From positions 372,001-436,000 of the forward strand of contig JBMNLS010000002.1 in the NCBI GenBank assembly GCA_050952935.1: DNA of 64,000 nt. The letters run 5' to 3'. Position 1 is the stretch's first letter. Every line of letters starts with the position of its first letter. This document shows positions 24,893 to 33,378 of this stretch, piece by piece. The notes below the pieces were generated by a model. The model had not been told where the DNA came from. It made no database searches and saw only the letters and a program-made list of their open reading frames with translations. The position numbers and the translations under genes were made by a program. Source of the DNA: UBA6115 sp050952935. Its GTDB lineage: Bacteria; Bacillota; Clostridia; Christensenellales; Aristaeellaceae.

Positions 24893-25384
24893 TTGTTCAA
24901 GCGTCTTTTTTCCGCCAAACCCGAGCTTTATGGAGAGGACATCACCCTGCGGCTGATGGAAGCCGGACAGCGCATGCCTGAAAGCGGCATAGAATCAGGG
25001 TTCAGCTTTGATATCTGCCCCAGGGGCAGGAGGTGGGCGGCGGGCTATGTGAGCGTGCGCCTGGGTGAAAGCCCGGAATTATACTACCTGGGGCACATCG
25101 GCTACCGGGTGTATGAGGGATATCGCGGGCGGCGCTACGCTGAAAAAGCGGTGCGGCGGCTGATTCCGGTGCTGCGCGGCCTGGGGCTTTATAGCCTGGT
25201 GATCACCACCGATGCGGACAACTTCCCCTCCCGGCGCACCTGTGAGCGGCTGGGCTGTGCGCTGGAGCGCATCGCCCCGGTGCCCCGCCGGTATCAGCCG
25301 GTGTGCATGATGTCCAAAGCGAAGTGCAGGTATATCCTGTTCATTTCAGGGCCTGGAGAAAGGGTGGAGGGTTTAAACCTTTGA
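24893..25384 (+). CDS. GNAT-family N-acetyltransferase
   Basis: 163 residues. Acetyl-CoA-dependent acetyltransferase, most like the RimJ/RimL type; substrate unknown. Seen: YYLGHIGYRVYEGYRGRRYAEKAVRRLIPV, which contains the CoA-binding R-G-R/K-x-Y-A loop (near 75-85), and the later helix NFPSRRTCERLGCALERI. The start is TTG 24893, justified by GAGGAGGGG 2-3 nt upstream and the promoter at 24835-24863. The end overlaps the hydrolase start as TTGA, so this is the first gene of an operon that runs through the Mur ligase and Ddl genes. Confidence 0.85.
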   Translation: MFKRLFSAKPELYGEDITLRLMEAGQRMPESGIESGFSFDICPRGRRWAAGYVSVRLGESPELYYLGHIGYRVYEGYRGRRYAEKAVRRLIPVLRGLGLYSLVITTDADNFPSRRTCERLGCALERIAPVPRRYQPVCMMSKAKCRYILFISGPGERVEGLNL

Positions 25385-26181
25385 AAATCAATGTGGGCGG
25401 GCTTGAAACCCGGGTGGAACAGCTGGGAGGCAGCGGGGAGCATTTGCTGCTGCTGCACGGCTGGGGCCCCCGGAGCGTGAGCCTGGAGAAAAACCTGCTG
25501 CCCCTGGCGGAGCGGCTGAAGGCCCGTTACCGCCTGACGCTGGTGGACTTCCCCGGCCATGGCGGCACCCAAGCGCAGGAGGCGCACTGGGGGGTGCCCG
25601 AGTATGCCGCCTGGACGCTTCAGGTGATGGATGCCCTGGGGCTTAAGCTGGTGACCATCCTGGCCCATTCCTTTGGCGGCCGGGTGGCCCTTTATCTGGC
25701 GGCCAGGCAGCCTGAGCGTGTGCATAAGCTGGTGCTCACCGGCTGTGCCGGCCTGAGGGATAAGCGGGGCATCAAGGCCAGAAGCCGGGCGGTGGGCTTT
25801 AAAATCGCCCGGGCGGGCTTGGAGCTTACCGGTAAGATCCCGGCGTTTAAGGCCGCGTCCGCCAAGGCCCTTGCGGGTCTGCGCGCCGGCCTGTCATCCG
25901 CCGATTACCTCCTGACCCCTGAAAACCTAAGAGGCAGCTTCAGCAGAATCGTGCGTCAGGATCTGCGCCCCCTGCTGGGTGACATTGCCCAGCCCACGCT
26001 TCTTGTGTGGGGGGAAAAGGATGCGGCCACGCCCCTTTGGATGGGGGAGGTGATGGCCAGGGAGATGCCCCGGGCCACCCTGCTGGTGTACCAGGGGGAT
26101 GACCACTGGGCCTATCAAAACCAGCCCGCCCGCTTCGCCAACGCGGTGGAAGCCTTTTTAGAGGAGGATTTTCTGCTGTGA
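25381..26181 (+). CDS. alpha/beta hydrolase
   Basis: 266-residue cytosolic hydrolase of the alpha/beta fold. Seen: oxyanion-region HGWGPRS near 30, VDFPGHGGTQA, nucleophile elbow AHSFGGR (Ser near 98), acid WGEKDAATP (Asp near 220) and GDDHWAYQ with the His near 247. I chose TTG 25381 because GGTGGAGGG sits 8 nt upstream; ATG 25303 would lie inside the GNAT gene. Its stop overlaps the GTG of the Mur ligase gene. Alpha/beta hydrolases next to a Mur ligase and Ddl suggest work on a wall precursor or its lipid, but the substrate is unknown. Confidence 0.87.
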   Translation: MKINVGGLETRVEQLGGSGEHLLLLHGWGPRSVSLEKNLLPLAERLKARYRLTLVDFPGHGGTQAQEAHWGVPEYAAWTLQVMDALGLKLVTILAHSFGGRVALYLAARQPERVHKLVLTGCAGLRDKRGIKARSRAVGFKIARAGLELTGKIPAFKAASAKALAGLRAGLSSADYLLTPENLRGSFSRIVRQDLRPLLGDIAQPTLLVWGEKDAATPLWMGEVMAREMPRATLLVYQGDDHWAYQNQPARFANAVEAFLEEDFLL

Positions 26182-27788
26182 ACGCGGTTGTGACCTTGTC
26201 CAGGCTGATCCTGTGGTTTATGCCGACGGTGGCCATGCTGCCGGCCGGCAAGCAATTGATGCAGTATTTTCAGCTGTCCAGCTACCAGTTTGGCGGCTTT
26301 TTCAGAACCTTATACCGCCAGCGGGCCAGGGTGTTCTGGCCGGGGCTGGCGCTGACGCTCTCCAGCCTGCTGTTCACCTTCCTGGCGTCCCTGGCCGGGG
26401 GCGCTGTCTGGTGGGCGGAGGCGCTTGTCGCCCTTGTGGGCGCGGGGCTGATCCTGCTGTCCGGCGTGGGGATAGGCGCTTTAAGCTATCAGGAGAAAAA
26501 GGCCAAAAAGCGCCTGGTGGTCACCCCCCGGGTGAAGCGCCTGGCCCTGGCCTGGCTTGCGGTGGGGCTGGTTGTCTCCGCCCTGCTGCGCCGCTTTGTG
26601 GTGATGGGATTCAGCGCGCTTTTGGTGCCGTTGCTGCTGCCGCTGTGGCTGGTGATCGCGGCTTATATCATGTGGCCGGTGGAAAAGGGCATTCAGCTGC
26701 TCTACCGCCGGGACGCCAGGCAGATCCTTGAGGGCTATAAGAAAACCGGCCTCATTGCCATTGGCATCACCGGATCCTATGGCAAAACCACGGTGAAGAA
26801 CATCCTGGCCAGCATCCTCAGCCAGCAGTATCCCACCCTGGCTTCCCCCGTCAGCGCCAACACGCCCGCGGCCCTCTCCCGCTGCATCCGGGAAGAGATG
26901 GGCCCCCAGCACCGCTATTTCATCGCTGAGATGGGCGCCCGGCATCCCCAGGATATCCGGGTGCTCAGCCGCTTTATCAGGCCTTCCATCGGCATCCTCA
27001 CCGCCATTGGCCCCCAGCACCTGGAAACCCTGGGCAGCGAGGAAAAGGTGATGAAAACTAAATATGCCCTCATTGCGGGACTGCCGGAGGACGGCTTCGC
27101 GGCGTTCAATAACGACGGCGGCCATGTGAGCGCCTGCTACCGGCGCGCGGAGATGAATAAGGTCATCGTGGGGGAGGCGGGGGATGACCTGTGGGCGGAG
27201 GACATCGCGCTCTCCCCTGAGGGCAGCGCCTTTACGCTGTGCGATAAGGACGGCCTGCGCCTGCCCTGCGAAACCAGGCTGGCGGGTGAGCACAACATTA
27301 GAAATATCCTTTTAGCTGCCGCGGCGGCGCTTCATTTAGGGGTGAGCCCGGCGCAGGTGGCCCAGGGCGTCGGCCAGATGAAGGCGGTGGCTTTCCGCCT
27401 GCAGGCCAGCCGCCATTCCAGAGGGTACACGGTGATCAACAACGGCTTTAACACCAACCCCGCCGCTTCCCTAAAGGCGCTGGAGGTGCTGGCGTCCTAT
27501 CCCGGCCGCCATGTGGTGGTGACGCCCGGCTTTATCGAACTGGGCAGGCACGAGGAGGCCGCCAACAGGCAGCTGGGCCGGGACATGGCCGCCGTGGCCC
27601 AGGAGGTGCTGCTGGTGGGCATCCGGCGCACCCAGCCCATCAGGCAGGGTTTGCTGGAGGCGGGCTTTGACGAAGCGCGGATCCGCAGCTTCCCTTCCCT
27701 GGATGAGGCCAACCGCTACGCCGCGCAATCCTACGGTGAGGGGGATGTGGTGCTGTATGAAAACGACCTGCCCGACCAGTACAATTAA
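26178..27788 (+). CDS. membrane-anchored MurF-like Mur ligase
   Basis: 536 residues. ATP-dependent Mur ligase, closest in layout to MurF (UDP-MurNAc-tripeptide:D-Ala-D-Ala ligase). Unlike ordinary MurF it has about 175 N-terminal residues with roughly five membrane spans (SRLILWFMPTVAMLP, VFWPGLALTLSSLLFTFLASLAGG and others) in place of the substrate-binding domain. The ligase core starts near 190: ITGSYGKTTVKNILASIL (P-loop), SANTPAALSRCIRE, FIAEMGARHPQDI, then GEHNIRNILLAAAAAL and INNGFNTNPAASLKAL. GTG start overlaps the hydrolase stop; Ddl follows 10 bp later, giving a D-Ala-D-Ala synthesis and attachment pair. Confidence 0.88.
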   Translation: MNAVVTLSRLILWFMPTVAMLPAGKQLMQYFQLSSYQFGGFFRTLYRQRARVFWPGLALTLSSLLFTFLASLAGGAVWWAEALVALVGAGLILLSGVGIGALSYQEKKAKKRLVVTPRVKRLALAWLAVGLVVSALLRRFVVMGFSALLVPLLLPLWLVIAAYIMWPVEKGIQLLYRRDARQILEGYKKTGLIAIGITGSYGKTTVKNILASILSQQYPTLASPVSANTPAALSRCIREEMGPQHRYFIAEMGARHPQDIRVLSRFIRPSIGILTAIGPQHLETLGSEEKVMKTKYALIAGLPEDGFAAFNNDGGHVSACYRRAEMNKVIVGEAGDDLWAEDIALSPEGSAFTLCDKDGLRLPCETRLAGEHNIRNILLAAAAALHLGVSPAQVAQGVGQMKAVAFRLQASRHSRGYTVINNGFNTNPAASLKALEVLASYPGRHVVVTPGFIELGRHEEAANRQLGRDMAAVAQEVLLVGIRRTQPIRQGLLEAGFDEARIRSFPSLDEANRYAAQSYGEGDVVLYENDLPDQYN

Positions 27789-27798
27789 GGAGGGGGAC

Positions 27799-29007
27799 AT
27801 GGCAGCAAAACTGCGCCTGGGCATCCTGTTTGGCAGCCGCAGCACGGAGCATGAGGTATCCATCGTCAGCGCCCTGCAGATGGCGGGTTTTGTCAACCCC
27901 TTCAAGTATGACGTGACGCTGGTGTACATCAGCCGGGATGGGGCCTGGTATGTGGGCGGGGCGCTGTGGAAGCTGGAAACCTACCTGGACTTTGACCCCA
28001 GGAAGTCAGGCCTCACCCAGGTGTTCCCGGACATGACCGCCCGCTCCCGGGCGCTGGTATCCGTCAAGCGCAAAGGGCTTTTCGCTGGCGAAATCAGGCG
28101 GGTTGAGGCGCGCCTTGACTGCGTGCTCCCCGTGATGCACGGCCTCCACGGGGAGGACGGGAGCCTTCAGGGCATGCTTGAGATGATGGACATGCCCTAC
28201 GCCTCCTGCGGGGTGGCGGGAAGCGCCGTGGGCCTGGACAAAATCATGATGAAGCAGGCCTTCAGGGGCTGCGGTTTCCCGGTGATGCCGGACACCGCCG
28301 TGTCCCGCCAGGCATGGCAGGATGACCCGGAGGGCCTGATCCGCCACATTGAAAGCGCCTTGCCCTACCCGGTGTTCGTGAAGCCGGCCAATCAGGGCTC
28401 CTCCATCGGCGTGAGCCGGGCGGATGACCGGGAGACGCTGAAGGCGGCCCTGGAGCTGGGCTTTTCCCTGGACCGCCGCTGCCTGGTGGAGCAGGGGCTG
28501 GACGCGCCTGAGGAGGTCAACTGCGCTGTGCTGGGCTATGACGGAGATGTCACCGCCTCGGTGGTGGAAATGCCGGTGAGAAAAGGAGAGCTGCTGGATT
28601 TTAAAACCAAATACTTAAGCGCCGCCCAGGGCGGGGGCATGGCTTCCCTCTCCCGCGTCATCCCGGCCCCCATCAGCGTCGAGGAGACCGCCCAGGTGCA
28701 GCAGCTTTCCAGGGATATTTTCCGGGCGCTGGACTGCAAGGGCGTGGTCAGGGTGGATTTTATGATCGACCGGGCCACCCGCGGAATCTATGTGACGGAG
28801 ATCAACACCATCCCCGGCTCCCTGGCCTTTTACCTGTGGGAGAAAACCGGGGAGGGCCTGCGCTACCGGCACCTGATCGATCGCCTGGTAGCCTGTGCCA
28901 TGAAGGCCTATCAGGATAAGGCGGGCAACGTGTTTTCCTACCAGTCGGAGATCATTTCCAGCGCCATCACCGCCCAGGCTTCCGGTGCCAAAGGGGCCAA
29001 GGGCTGA
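27799..29007 (+). CDS. ddl: D-alanine--D-alanine ligase family protein
   Basis: 402 residues, ATP-grasp ligase joining two D-alanines (or D-Ala with another residue) for peptidoglycan. Seen: GILFGSRSTEHEVSIVSALQM at the start, HGLHGEDGSLQGMLEMMDMPY near 115, PVFVKPANQGSSIGVSRADD near 195, and at the end VVRVDFMIDRATRGIYVTEINTIPGSL (Mg and ATP residues). Start ATG 27799 follows AGGAGGGGGAC; an earlier in-frame ATG lies inside the Mur ligase gene. The omega loop has DFKTKY where classical Ddl has a similar K-Y. Whether it makes D-Ala-D-Lac or D-Ala-D-Ser cannot be decided from this alone. Confidence 0.92.
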   Translation: MAAKLRLGILFGSRSTEHEVSIVSALQMAGFVNPFKYDVTLVYISRDGAWYVGGALWKLETYLDFDPRKSGLTQVFPDMTARSRALVSVKRKGLFAGEIRRVEARLDCVLPVMHGLHGEDGSLQGMLEMMDMPYASCGVAGSAVGLDKIMMKQAFRGCGFPVMPDTAVSRQAWQDDPEGLIRHIESALPYPVFVKPANQGSSIGVSRADDRETLKAALELGFSLDRRCLVEQGLDAPEEVNCAVLGYDGDVTASVVEMPVRKGELLDFKTKYLSAAQGGGMASLSRVIPAPISVEETAQVQQLSRDIFRALDCKGVVRVDFMIDRATRGIYVTEINTIPGSLAFYLWEKTGEGLRYRHLIDRLVACAMKAYQDKAGNVFSYQSEIISSAITAQASGAKGAKG

Positions 29008-29011
29008 TAAA

Positions 29012-29689
29012 ATGAACCGAAAATCAAATGCGTCCATTGTTTTTAAGCTGCTGATTTTGGCGGCTGGCCTTTTGGGTCAGGCGGTCAGCTTGCGGCATGC
29101 CAGCTTTATGACCCGTGCCCATTTTCTGTACTACACCAATCAAAGCAACCTCTGGACGATCCTGCTGGCGCTGGCGCTTTTAGGGATCGAGCTTCATGCC
29201 AGGCGTCAGGGGAGGCCCGCCCGGCCGCCCCGGTGGCTGCTTGTTTTGCGCTTTGCCATAACAACGGGCGTGCTCCTCACCTTTGTGGGCTTTTCCCTTC
29301 TCCTGATGCCCCGGATGCTGAACAGCCCCTACCTCCGCTCCCTGCCCAATCTGCTGGTGCATAACCTGGTGCCTCTGCTGGCAGGCGCTGACTATGTGCT
29401 GTTTGACTATGGGGACGCCAAGCGCCCGCGTTCAGCGCTGCCGGGGCTTCTCATGCCCCTTTTTTACGGGGTTTTTGCTTTTGCAGTCAGCCAAAAGGGC
29501 CGTTTATTTGCCCGGAACAGCCGCTTTCCCTATTTCTTTCTGGATTATGAGGCCAACGGCTGGTTCACCCTAGGCGGGGGCAAACTGGGTGTGTTCTGGT
29601 GGGCGCTGCTGATCGCCCTTTGCGTATACCTGCTGGGGAAGGGATTATTGACCCTTCAGTGCTGGGTGGCAAAGAAGACAAGCATATAA
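29012..29689 (+). CDS. Pr6Pr-family integral membrane protein
   Basis: 225 residues with about six hydrophobic spans. The HFLYYTNQSNLWTILLALAL block near 35 and FNYLLDYE-like LDYEANGW with GGGKLG near 195 are marks of the Pr6Pr (FAR-17a/AIG1-like) family, whose function is not established. A basic stretch (HARRQGRPARPPRW) lies between spans 2 and 3. ATG 29012 starts 3 nt after the Ddl stop; the upstream start is inside Ddl. Last gene of the operon, ended by a strong terminator. Confidence 0.78.
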   Translation: MNRKSNASIVFKLLILAAGLLGQAVSLRHASFMTRAHFLYYTNQSNLWTILLALALLGIELHARRQGRPARPPRWLLVLRFAITTGVLLTFVGFSLLLMPRMLNSPYLRSLPNLLVHNLVPLLAGADYVLFDYGDAKRPRSALPGLLMPLFYGVFAFAVSQKGRLFARNSRFPYFFLDYEANGWFTLGGGKLGVFWWALLIALCVYLLGKGLLTLQCWVAKKTSI

Positions 29690-29694
29690 TAAAT

Positions 29695-29730
29695 AAAGCC
29701 GCTTCGGGAAACATCCCGGAGCGGCTTTAT
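29695..29730. terminator. bidirectional rho-independent terminator
   Basis: AAAGCCGCTTCGGGA/TCCCGGAGCGGCTTT long stem with loop AACA. It serves the Ddl operon and the convergent anti-sigma operon. Confidence 0.9.
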
Positions 29731-29738
29731 AGTACCTG

Positions 29739-31043
29739 TTACTGAATCGGCACCTCCACCGTAAGCTCCGGCAGGAGCGTCGTTTCATCAAGCCAGCCGT
29801 TGTGTACGAGAAGGGTCTGGGCTTGTCTGATATCCTCCCCGCTCACCCGGGAGACCGGCTTGCCCTTGTATTCCGCCACCCACAGCATGGAGCACACCAC
29901 GGCCTGGGCCGGGAGGTCGAACCCGTCAAAGCCGACGGCCTGGTCGTTCAATTTTCGGATGGGATTGCCCTGGGCGTCCCCTAACTGGAAGGACACATAA
30001 TCGGGGCCATCGATGCTGTAATGGATGGTGCAGCCGTTTTCATTCACCCGGATGCTGTGAACGGTCAACTCCGCCTTCTTTGACAGGGCCGCCCTGGCCG
30101 GAAAGGGGCCGCTGAGGGGAATGATCTGGGGAGCGGGCATTTCCCGCTCGATTTCCCGGGTCTGGACGGGGATCAGCCGCAGGGCCTTCGCGTTTTCTCC
30201 GCCCAGGAACAGCACCTCGTTGTAGGTTTCCTCCGGGTTCGCGGGGCTGGCAAGGTTGGAGCTTTTGTATCCGGTTTCGATCACAGGGAGCCTGTTGCCT
30301 GCTTCATCCTCCAGCGCGCAGGGCAGGGCTTCGATGCCGCTGCGCCCGTTATCCCGGTTGAGGACAAGGATGCGGTTGCCAAAGGGGCCGAAGGAGACGC
30401 GGGCAATGGTGGCCTGAAAGTCAATGGTGCTGCCAAGGTAACGCTGGTATTTGAGCTTCACGGGCTGATTGGGGTTCACAGCCCGGGTGGCGTCTTTGGA
30501 CCGGCTTTTATCAAGGGTCACATGGGTATCCCCGCCAAAGGACAGCCTGGTGCCATCCGGGATCGGGTTTTCCAGGGTGAACACGGCCAGGCATTGCAGG
30601 GCCTTGTCCCCGTCCGGGCGCCCTTCCAGCCAGGCGTTGACATGGGGCAATTGCTTCCCATTCACACTGGGCATCACATAGGGCACGGCATGGCTGTAGC
30701 TTTCCTGGGCGCTGCCGTATTCCAGCGGCAGGGATTTTGGGAACTCCGCCCGGAAGAACAGGGCCATGGCGTCATCGGTGAGGGCGATGTTCTGAATATG
30801 GATGTCAACCGTTCCCTGGTTGTCCATGGCGCGGCCATCCTTCTGCCGGAAGCGGATGTCCGTTTGTCCGGTGATGCCCGGCAGCAGGGCGGCGTCTTTG
30901 ATGAGGCGGCTGGTGAATCCCTTTAGATAGGGGATGGGAGCGCCATCCCCCAGGGTCAGGGTGTTTTGGGCCAGCGCCAGGGGCACAAGGCCCAGCAGGA
31001 TGAAGGCGGCCAGCAGGGTGGCAAAGGTCTTGCGGATCATCAT
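29739..31043 (-). CDS. secreted protein of unknown function
   Basis: 434 residues, no family recognised. Signal peptide KTFATLLAAFILLGLVPLALA, then a large beta-rich extracytoplasmic region without visible catalytic motif; segments such as DIHIQNIALTDDAMALFFRAEFPKS and DGTRLSFGGDTHV look like immunoglobulin-type beta sandwiches. It begins 1 bp after the membrane-linked protein of the upstream gene, so it belongs to the sigma/anti-sigma transcription unit at 31045-32615. Possibly an envelope-stress output or part of the sensing device (inference). Confidence 0.65.
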   Translation of the reverse strand: MMIRKTFATLLAAFILLGLVPLALAQNTLTLGDGAPIPYLKGFTSRLIKDAALLPGITGQTDIRFRQKDGRAMDNQGTVDIHIQNIALTDDAMALFFRAEFPKSLPLEYGSAQESYSHAVPYVMPSVNGKQLPHVNAWLEGRPDGDKALQCLAVFTLENPIPDGTRLSFGGDTHVTLDKSRSKDATRAVNPNQPVKLKYQRYLGSTIDFQATIARVSFGPFGNRILVLNRDNGRSGIEALPCALEDEAGNRLPVIETGYKSSNLASPANPEETYNEVLFLGGENAKALRLIPVQTREIEREMPAPQIIPLSGPFPARAALSKKAELTVHSIRVNENGCTIHYSIDGPDYVSFQLGDAQGNPIRKLNDQAVGFDGFDLPAQAVVCSMLWVAEYKGKPVSRVSGEDIRQAQTLLVHNGWLDETTLLPELTVEVPIQ

Positions 31044-31044
31044 C

Positions 31045-32148
31045 TTATTTGTCCTCCTTGGGGGATAAGGTCAGGGTGACCAGGTCAAAGCATTCCTTGG
31101 TTATGCCGTTGTAAAAAGAGAGGGTGATGTCTTTGGGGGATTTTTCCAGGGCACCAAAGGACTGCGCCAGCTGAAGGCTGCCGTCCGGCAGGGGCTCCAG
31201 GCTGTTGATATCATCGCCGCTTTCCCGGGGCTGGCCGTTTTCATCCAGCCAATTCACCCACAGGCCGTCTTCAAAGTTCACCCCCTGCAAAGGTGTGGCG
31301 TCTTTTTGAAGCTGATAGAGCAGGGTGAGGTAGCTGGCAATGGGGGTGGTTTCCACCTGGCAATGGGTGAGGGTGAGGCCGGCCAGGGGCAGGTCGTGGG
31401 GAGTGTGCGCGGCAAAGGTCTTGATGCGGGGGCTTTTCCGGATGGTAAAGTCCAGGGTGCTCCGGGCGGCGTCATCCGGCATCCGTGTCAACTCCATGGC
31501 CATCAGGTTCAGCCGCACTTGGGCTTCCTCCCCGCTTGCCGGGACGGACAGGGCATACAGCAGGCTGCCATCCTGGTGATAGATCACTTTCTGAACCTGG
31601 GCGTTATCATAGGCTTTCCCGGATATGGCGGCCCCCTCCACCGTGGGCTGCACCAGGATTTGCCCCGCGGCATGGGCCTTTTCGCCAAAGCTTTCGCCCG
31701 TCATAATATTTCCGGTTTTTTGATAGTCAGCGGCCCAGGCGGGCTCCGCCTCAGCCCCGATGAGCAGGGTCTTCTTGGGGTCAGCGGGCTTTGCCCTGAG
31801 GGTCATATACACCTGGTGGCCGTCGTAGAGGGCTTCCTCCAGGGCGAAGTGGGTAAGTTGGGGCTGCTTCACCTCATAGGGGATATCGCCCTTTACCAAT
31901 TCCGTGGCCTCCGGCAGCAGGCTCCCCTGCAGGGCCCGGTGAAGGGTATCCAGCAGGCCTAGGCGTTTCAGGGCCAGGGCGCTGCCCAGCAGCAGGGTGA
32001 GGCCCATGGCCACCGCCAGGGCGGGCTTCACGCGCCGGGCGGGTTTCCGGCTTTGGGACAGGAGCGCCGCCCTCATCCGGTGGGTGAAGCTAAGGGGAGC
32101 GTCCCCGCAGGCTGCCCGCCAGAGGCGTGTCATCTGTTTATTGTCCAT
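31045..32148 (-). CDS. anti-sigma-like membrane protein (DUF4179-type layout)
   Basis: 367 residues. About 40 N-terminal residues are cytoplasmic and basic (MTRLWRAACGDAPLSFTHRMRAALLSQSRK), then one span (KPALAVAMGLTLLLGSALAL) and a long outer region. This layout matches anti-sigma proteins of the DUF4179 kind that partner ECF sigma factors in Clostridia, though no ZAS zinc motif is seen. The ATG at 32148 lies within the last codons of the sigma gene once its frameshift is repaired (GATGGACAATAA), so the two are coupled. It should hold the sigma factor until an envelope signal arrives. Confidence 0.75.
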   Translation of the reverse strand: MDNKQMTRLWRAACGDAPLSFTHRMRAALLSQSRKPARRVKPALAVAMGLTLLLGSALALKRLGLLDTLHRALQGSLLPEATELVKGDIPYEVKQPQLTHFALEEALYDGHQVYMTLRAKPADPKKTLLIGAEAEPAWAADYQKTGNIMTGESFGEKAHAAGQILVQPTVEGAAISGKAYDNAQVQKVIYHQDGSLLYALSVPASGEEAQVRLNLMAMELTRMPDDAARSTLDFTIRKSPRIKTFAAHTPHDLPLAGLTLTHCQVETTPIASYLTLLYQLQKDATPLQGVNFEDGLWVNWLDENGQPRESGDDINSLEPLPDGSLQLAQSFGALEKSPKDITLSFYNGITKECFDLVTLTLSPKEDK

Positions 32149-32615
32149 CGTTTTCCTCCGATAAAAGCTCTTTCAGTTTTTCGCGCCCCCGCTGCATGCG
32201 GGAGAGCACCGTGCCCTGGGGCAACCGCAGGATGCCCGCCACCTCCCCTGATGGAAAACCCTTCAAAATAGTGGAGGATCAGCGGCAGCCGCTGGGCAGG
32301 GGGCAAGCGCTCCAGGGCGTCCCTAAGGATCAGCGCGTCTGGGGAAACCTCCTCCGCTGTTTCCGGCAGGCGTTCCACCGGGATTTCCCGCTGCTTTTTG
32401 CGCAGCAGACTGTAGCATTCGTTGATCATAACGCGGGTCAGCCAGCTTTTCAGCTTGCTCTCATCCCGCAGGCTGCCTGCCTTTTTCCAGGCGGTCTCCA
32501 TGGCGCTTTGCACGGCGTCCTCCCGGTCCTGGGGGCTGCGCAGGATGCCGCAGCCCACCCGCCAGAGCAAATCGGCATGGGCCAGGATGCGGGCTTCCAG
32601 GGTGTGTTCGTTCAA
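32138..32615 (-). pseudogene. ECF sigma factor gene with a single-base frameshift
   Basis: Sigma-70 region 2 (GILRSPQDREDAVQSAMETAWKKAG, LKSWLTRVMINECYSLLRKKQRE) and the start of region 4 (LPPAQRLPLILHYFEGFSI) are in one frame. The next frame then carries REVAGILRLPQGTVLSRMQRGREKLKELL, the rest of region 4. Joining them needs removal of one base in the C run at 32245-32248 (G run on the coding strand). Repaired, the gene is about 159 codons and ends at TAA 32138. TTG start at 32615 follows AAAGGAC. Unrepaired, the helix-turn-helix is lost and the sigma factor would be dead; a sequencing or assembly error is just as likely. Confidence 0.85.
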
Positions 32616-32716
32616 GGTTCTGCGTCCTTTCTTGCGCCGGATTGTGTCGGGCCTGACACTTATAAGATGCGCCGGAAGCGCTTTTTATTCCACGCCCCAT
32701 CATATCATGTTTGCCT

Positions 32717-32746
32717 TTGTCTAACGCTATCCGGAGGGGGTATGCT
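32717..32746 (+). promoter_or_regulatory. possible promoter for the peroxiredoxin gene
   Basis: TTGTCT (32717-32722), 18-bp spacer, TATGCT (32741-32746). Confidence 0.4.
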
Positions 32747-32790
32747 TTTTATGAACGCGTGAAGCGCGGAAAACACAAGGAGATTGATGA

Positions 32791-33255
32791 ATGATGAAGA
32801 TACAGGTTGGACAGAAAGCCCCGGATTTCACCCTCGCCGACAACCAGGGCGGGCAGGTGAAGCTCTCTGACATGAAAGGCAAAAAGGTGCTGCTTTCCTG
32901 GCACCCCCTGGCCTGGACCAGCGTTTGCACCGATCAGATGCGCGCCCTGGAAACCCACAAGAAGGATTTTGACCAGCTCAACACCGTGGCCTTCGGGCTG
33001 AGCGTTGACGCGGCCCCCAGCAAGGATGTGTGGGCCAAGGTGCTTTCCATCAGGGATACCAAGCTTCTTTCCGATTTCTATCCCCACGGCAAGGTGGCGC
33101 AGGACTATGGCATTTTCTTGGAGGAGCTGGGCGCCTCCGGCCGCGCCAATTTCCTGGTGGATGAGGAGGGCGTGGTGCGCTGGCTGAAGATTTACGATGT
33201 GCCCCAGCTGCCCGATATTGATGAGGTGATCAAAGCGATTAAAGACCTCGCCTGA
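32791..33255 (+). CDS. peroxiredoxin (AhpC/TSA family)
   Basis: 154-residue thiol peroxidase that reduces hydrogen peroxide or organic peroxides in the cytoplasm. Seen: VGQKAPDFTLADNQGGQVKLSD, then the peroxidatic-cysteine segment LAWTSVCTDQM (Cys near 47; the usual P-x-x-x-T/S-x-x-C spacing). I see no second cysteine in the protein, so it is a 1-Cys type that needs an external thiol. AAGGAG lies 8 nt before ATG 32791. Useful for an anaerobe facing transient oxygen. Single-gene unit with its own terminator. Confidence 0.92.
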   Translation: MMKIQVGQKAPDFTLADNQGGQVKLSDMKGKKVLLSWHPLAWTSVCTDQMRALETHKKDFDQLNTVAFGLSVDAAPSKDVWAKVLSIRDTKLLSDFYPHGKVAQDYGIFLEELGASGRANFLVDEEGVVRWLKIYDVPQLPDIDEVIKAIKDLA

Positions 33256-33266
33256 TATAGCTTTCG

Positions 33267-33317
33267 GGGAGGGGACGGGGAAAGGGATTGTTAAATGGTC
33301 CCTCCCCTGTTTTTTTA
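33267..33317 (+). terminator. rho-independent terminator
   Basis: GGGGAGGGGAC near 33267 pairs with GTCCCTCCCC (33298-33307), followed by TGTTTTTTTATT. The loop is about 20 nt. Confidence 0.7.
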
Positions 33318-33378
33318 TTGACGCCCTTTTCCAAAACCCTTACAGTATCCGGTAATCCAGCTGAAAGGATCAAGGAAG

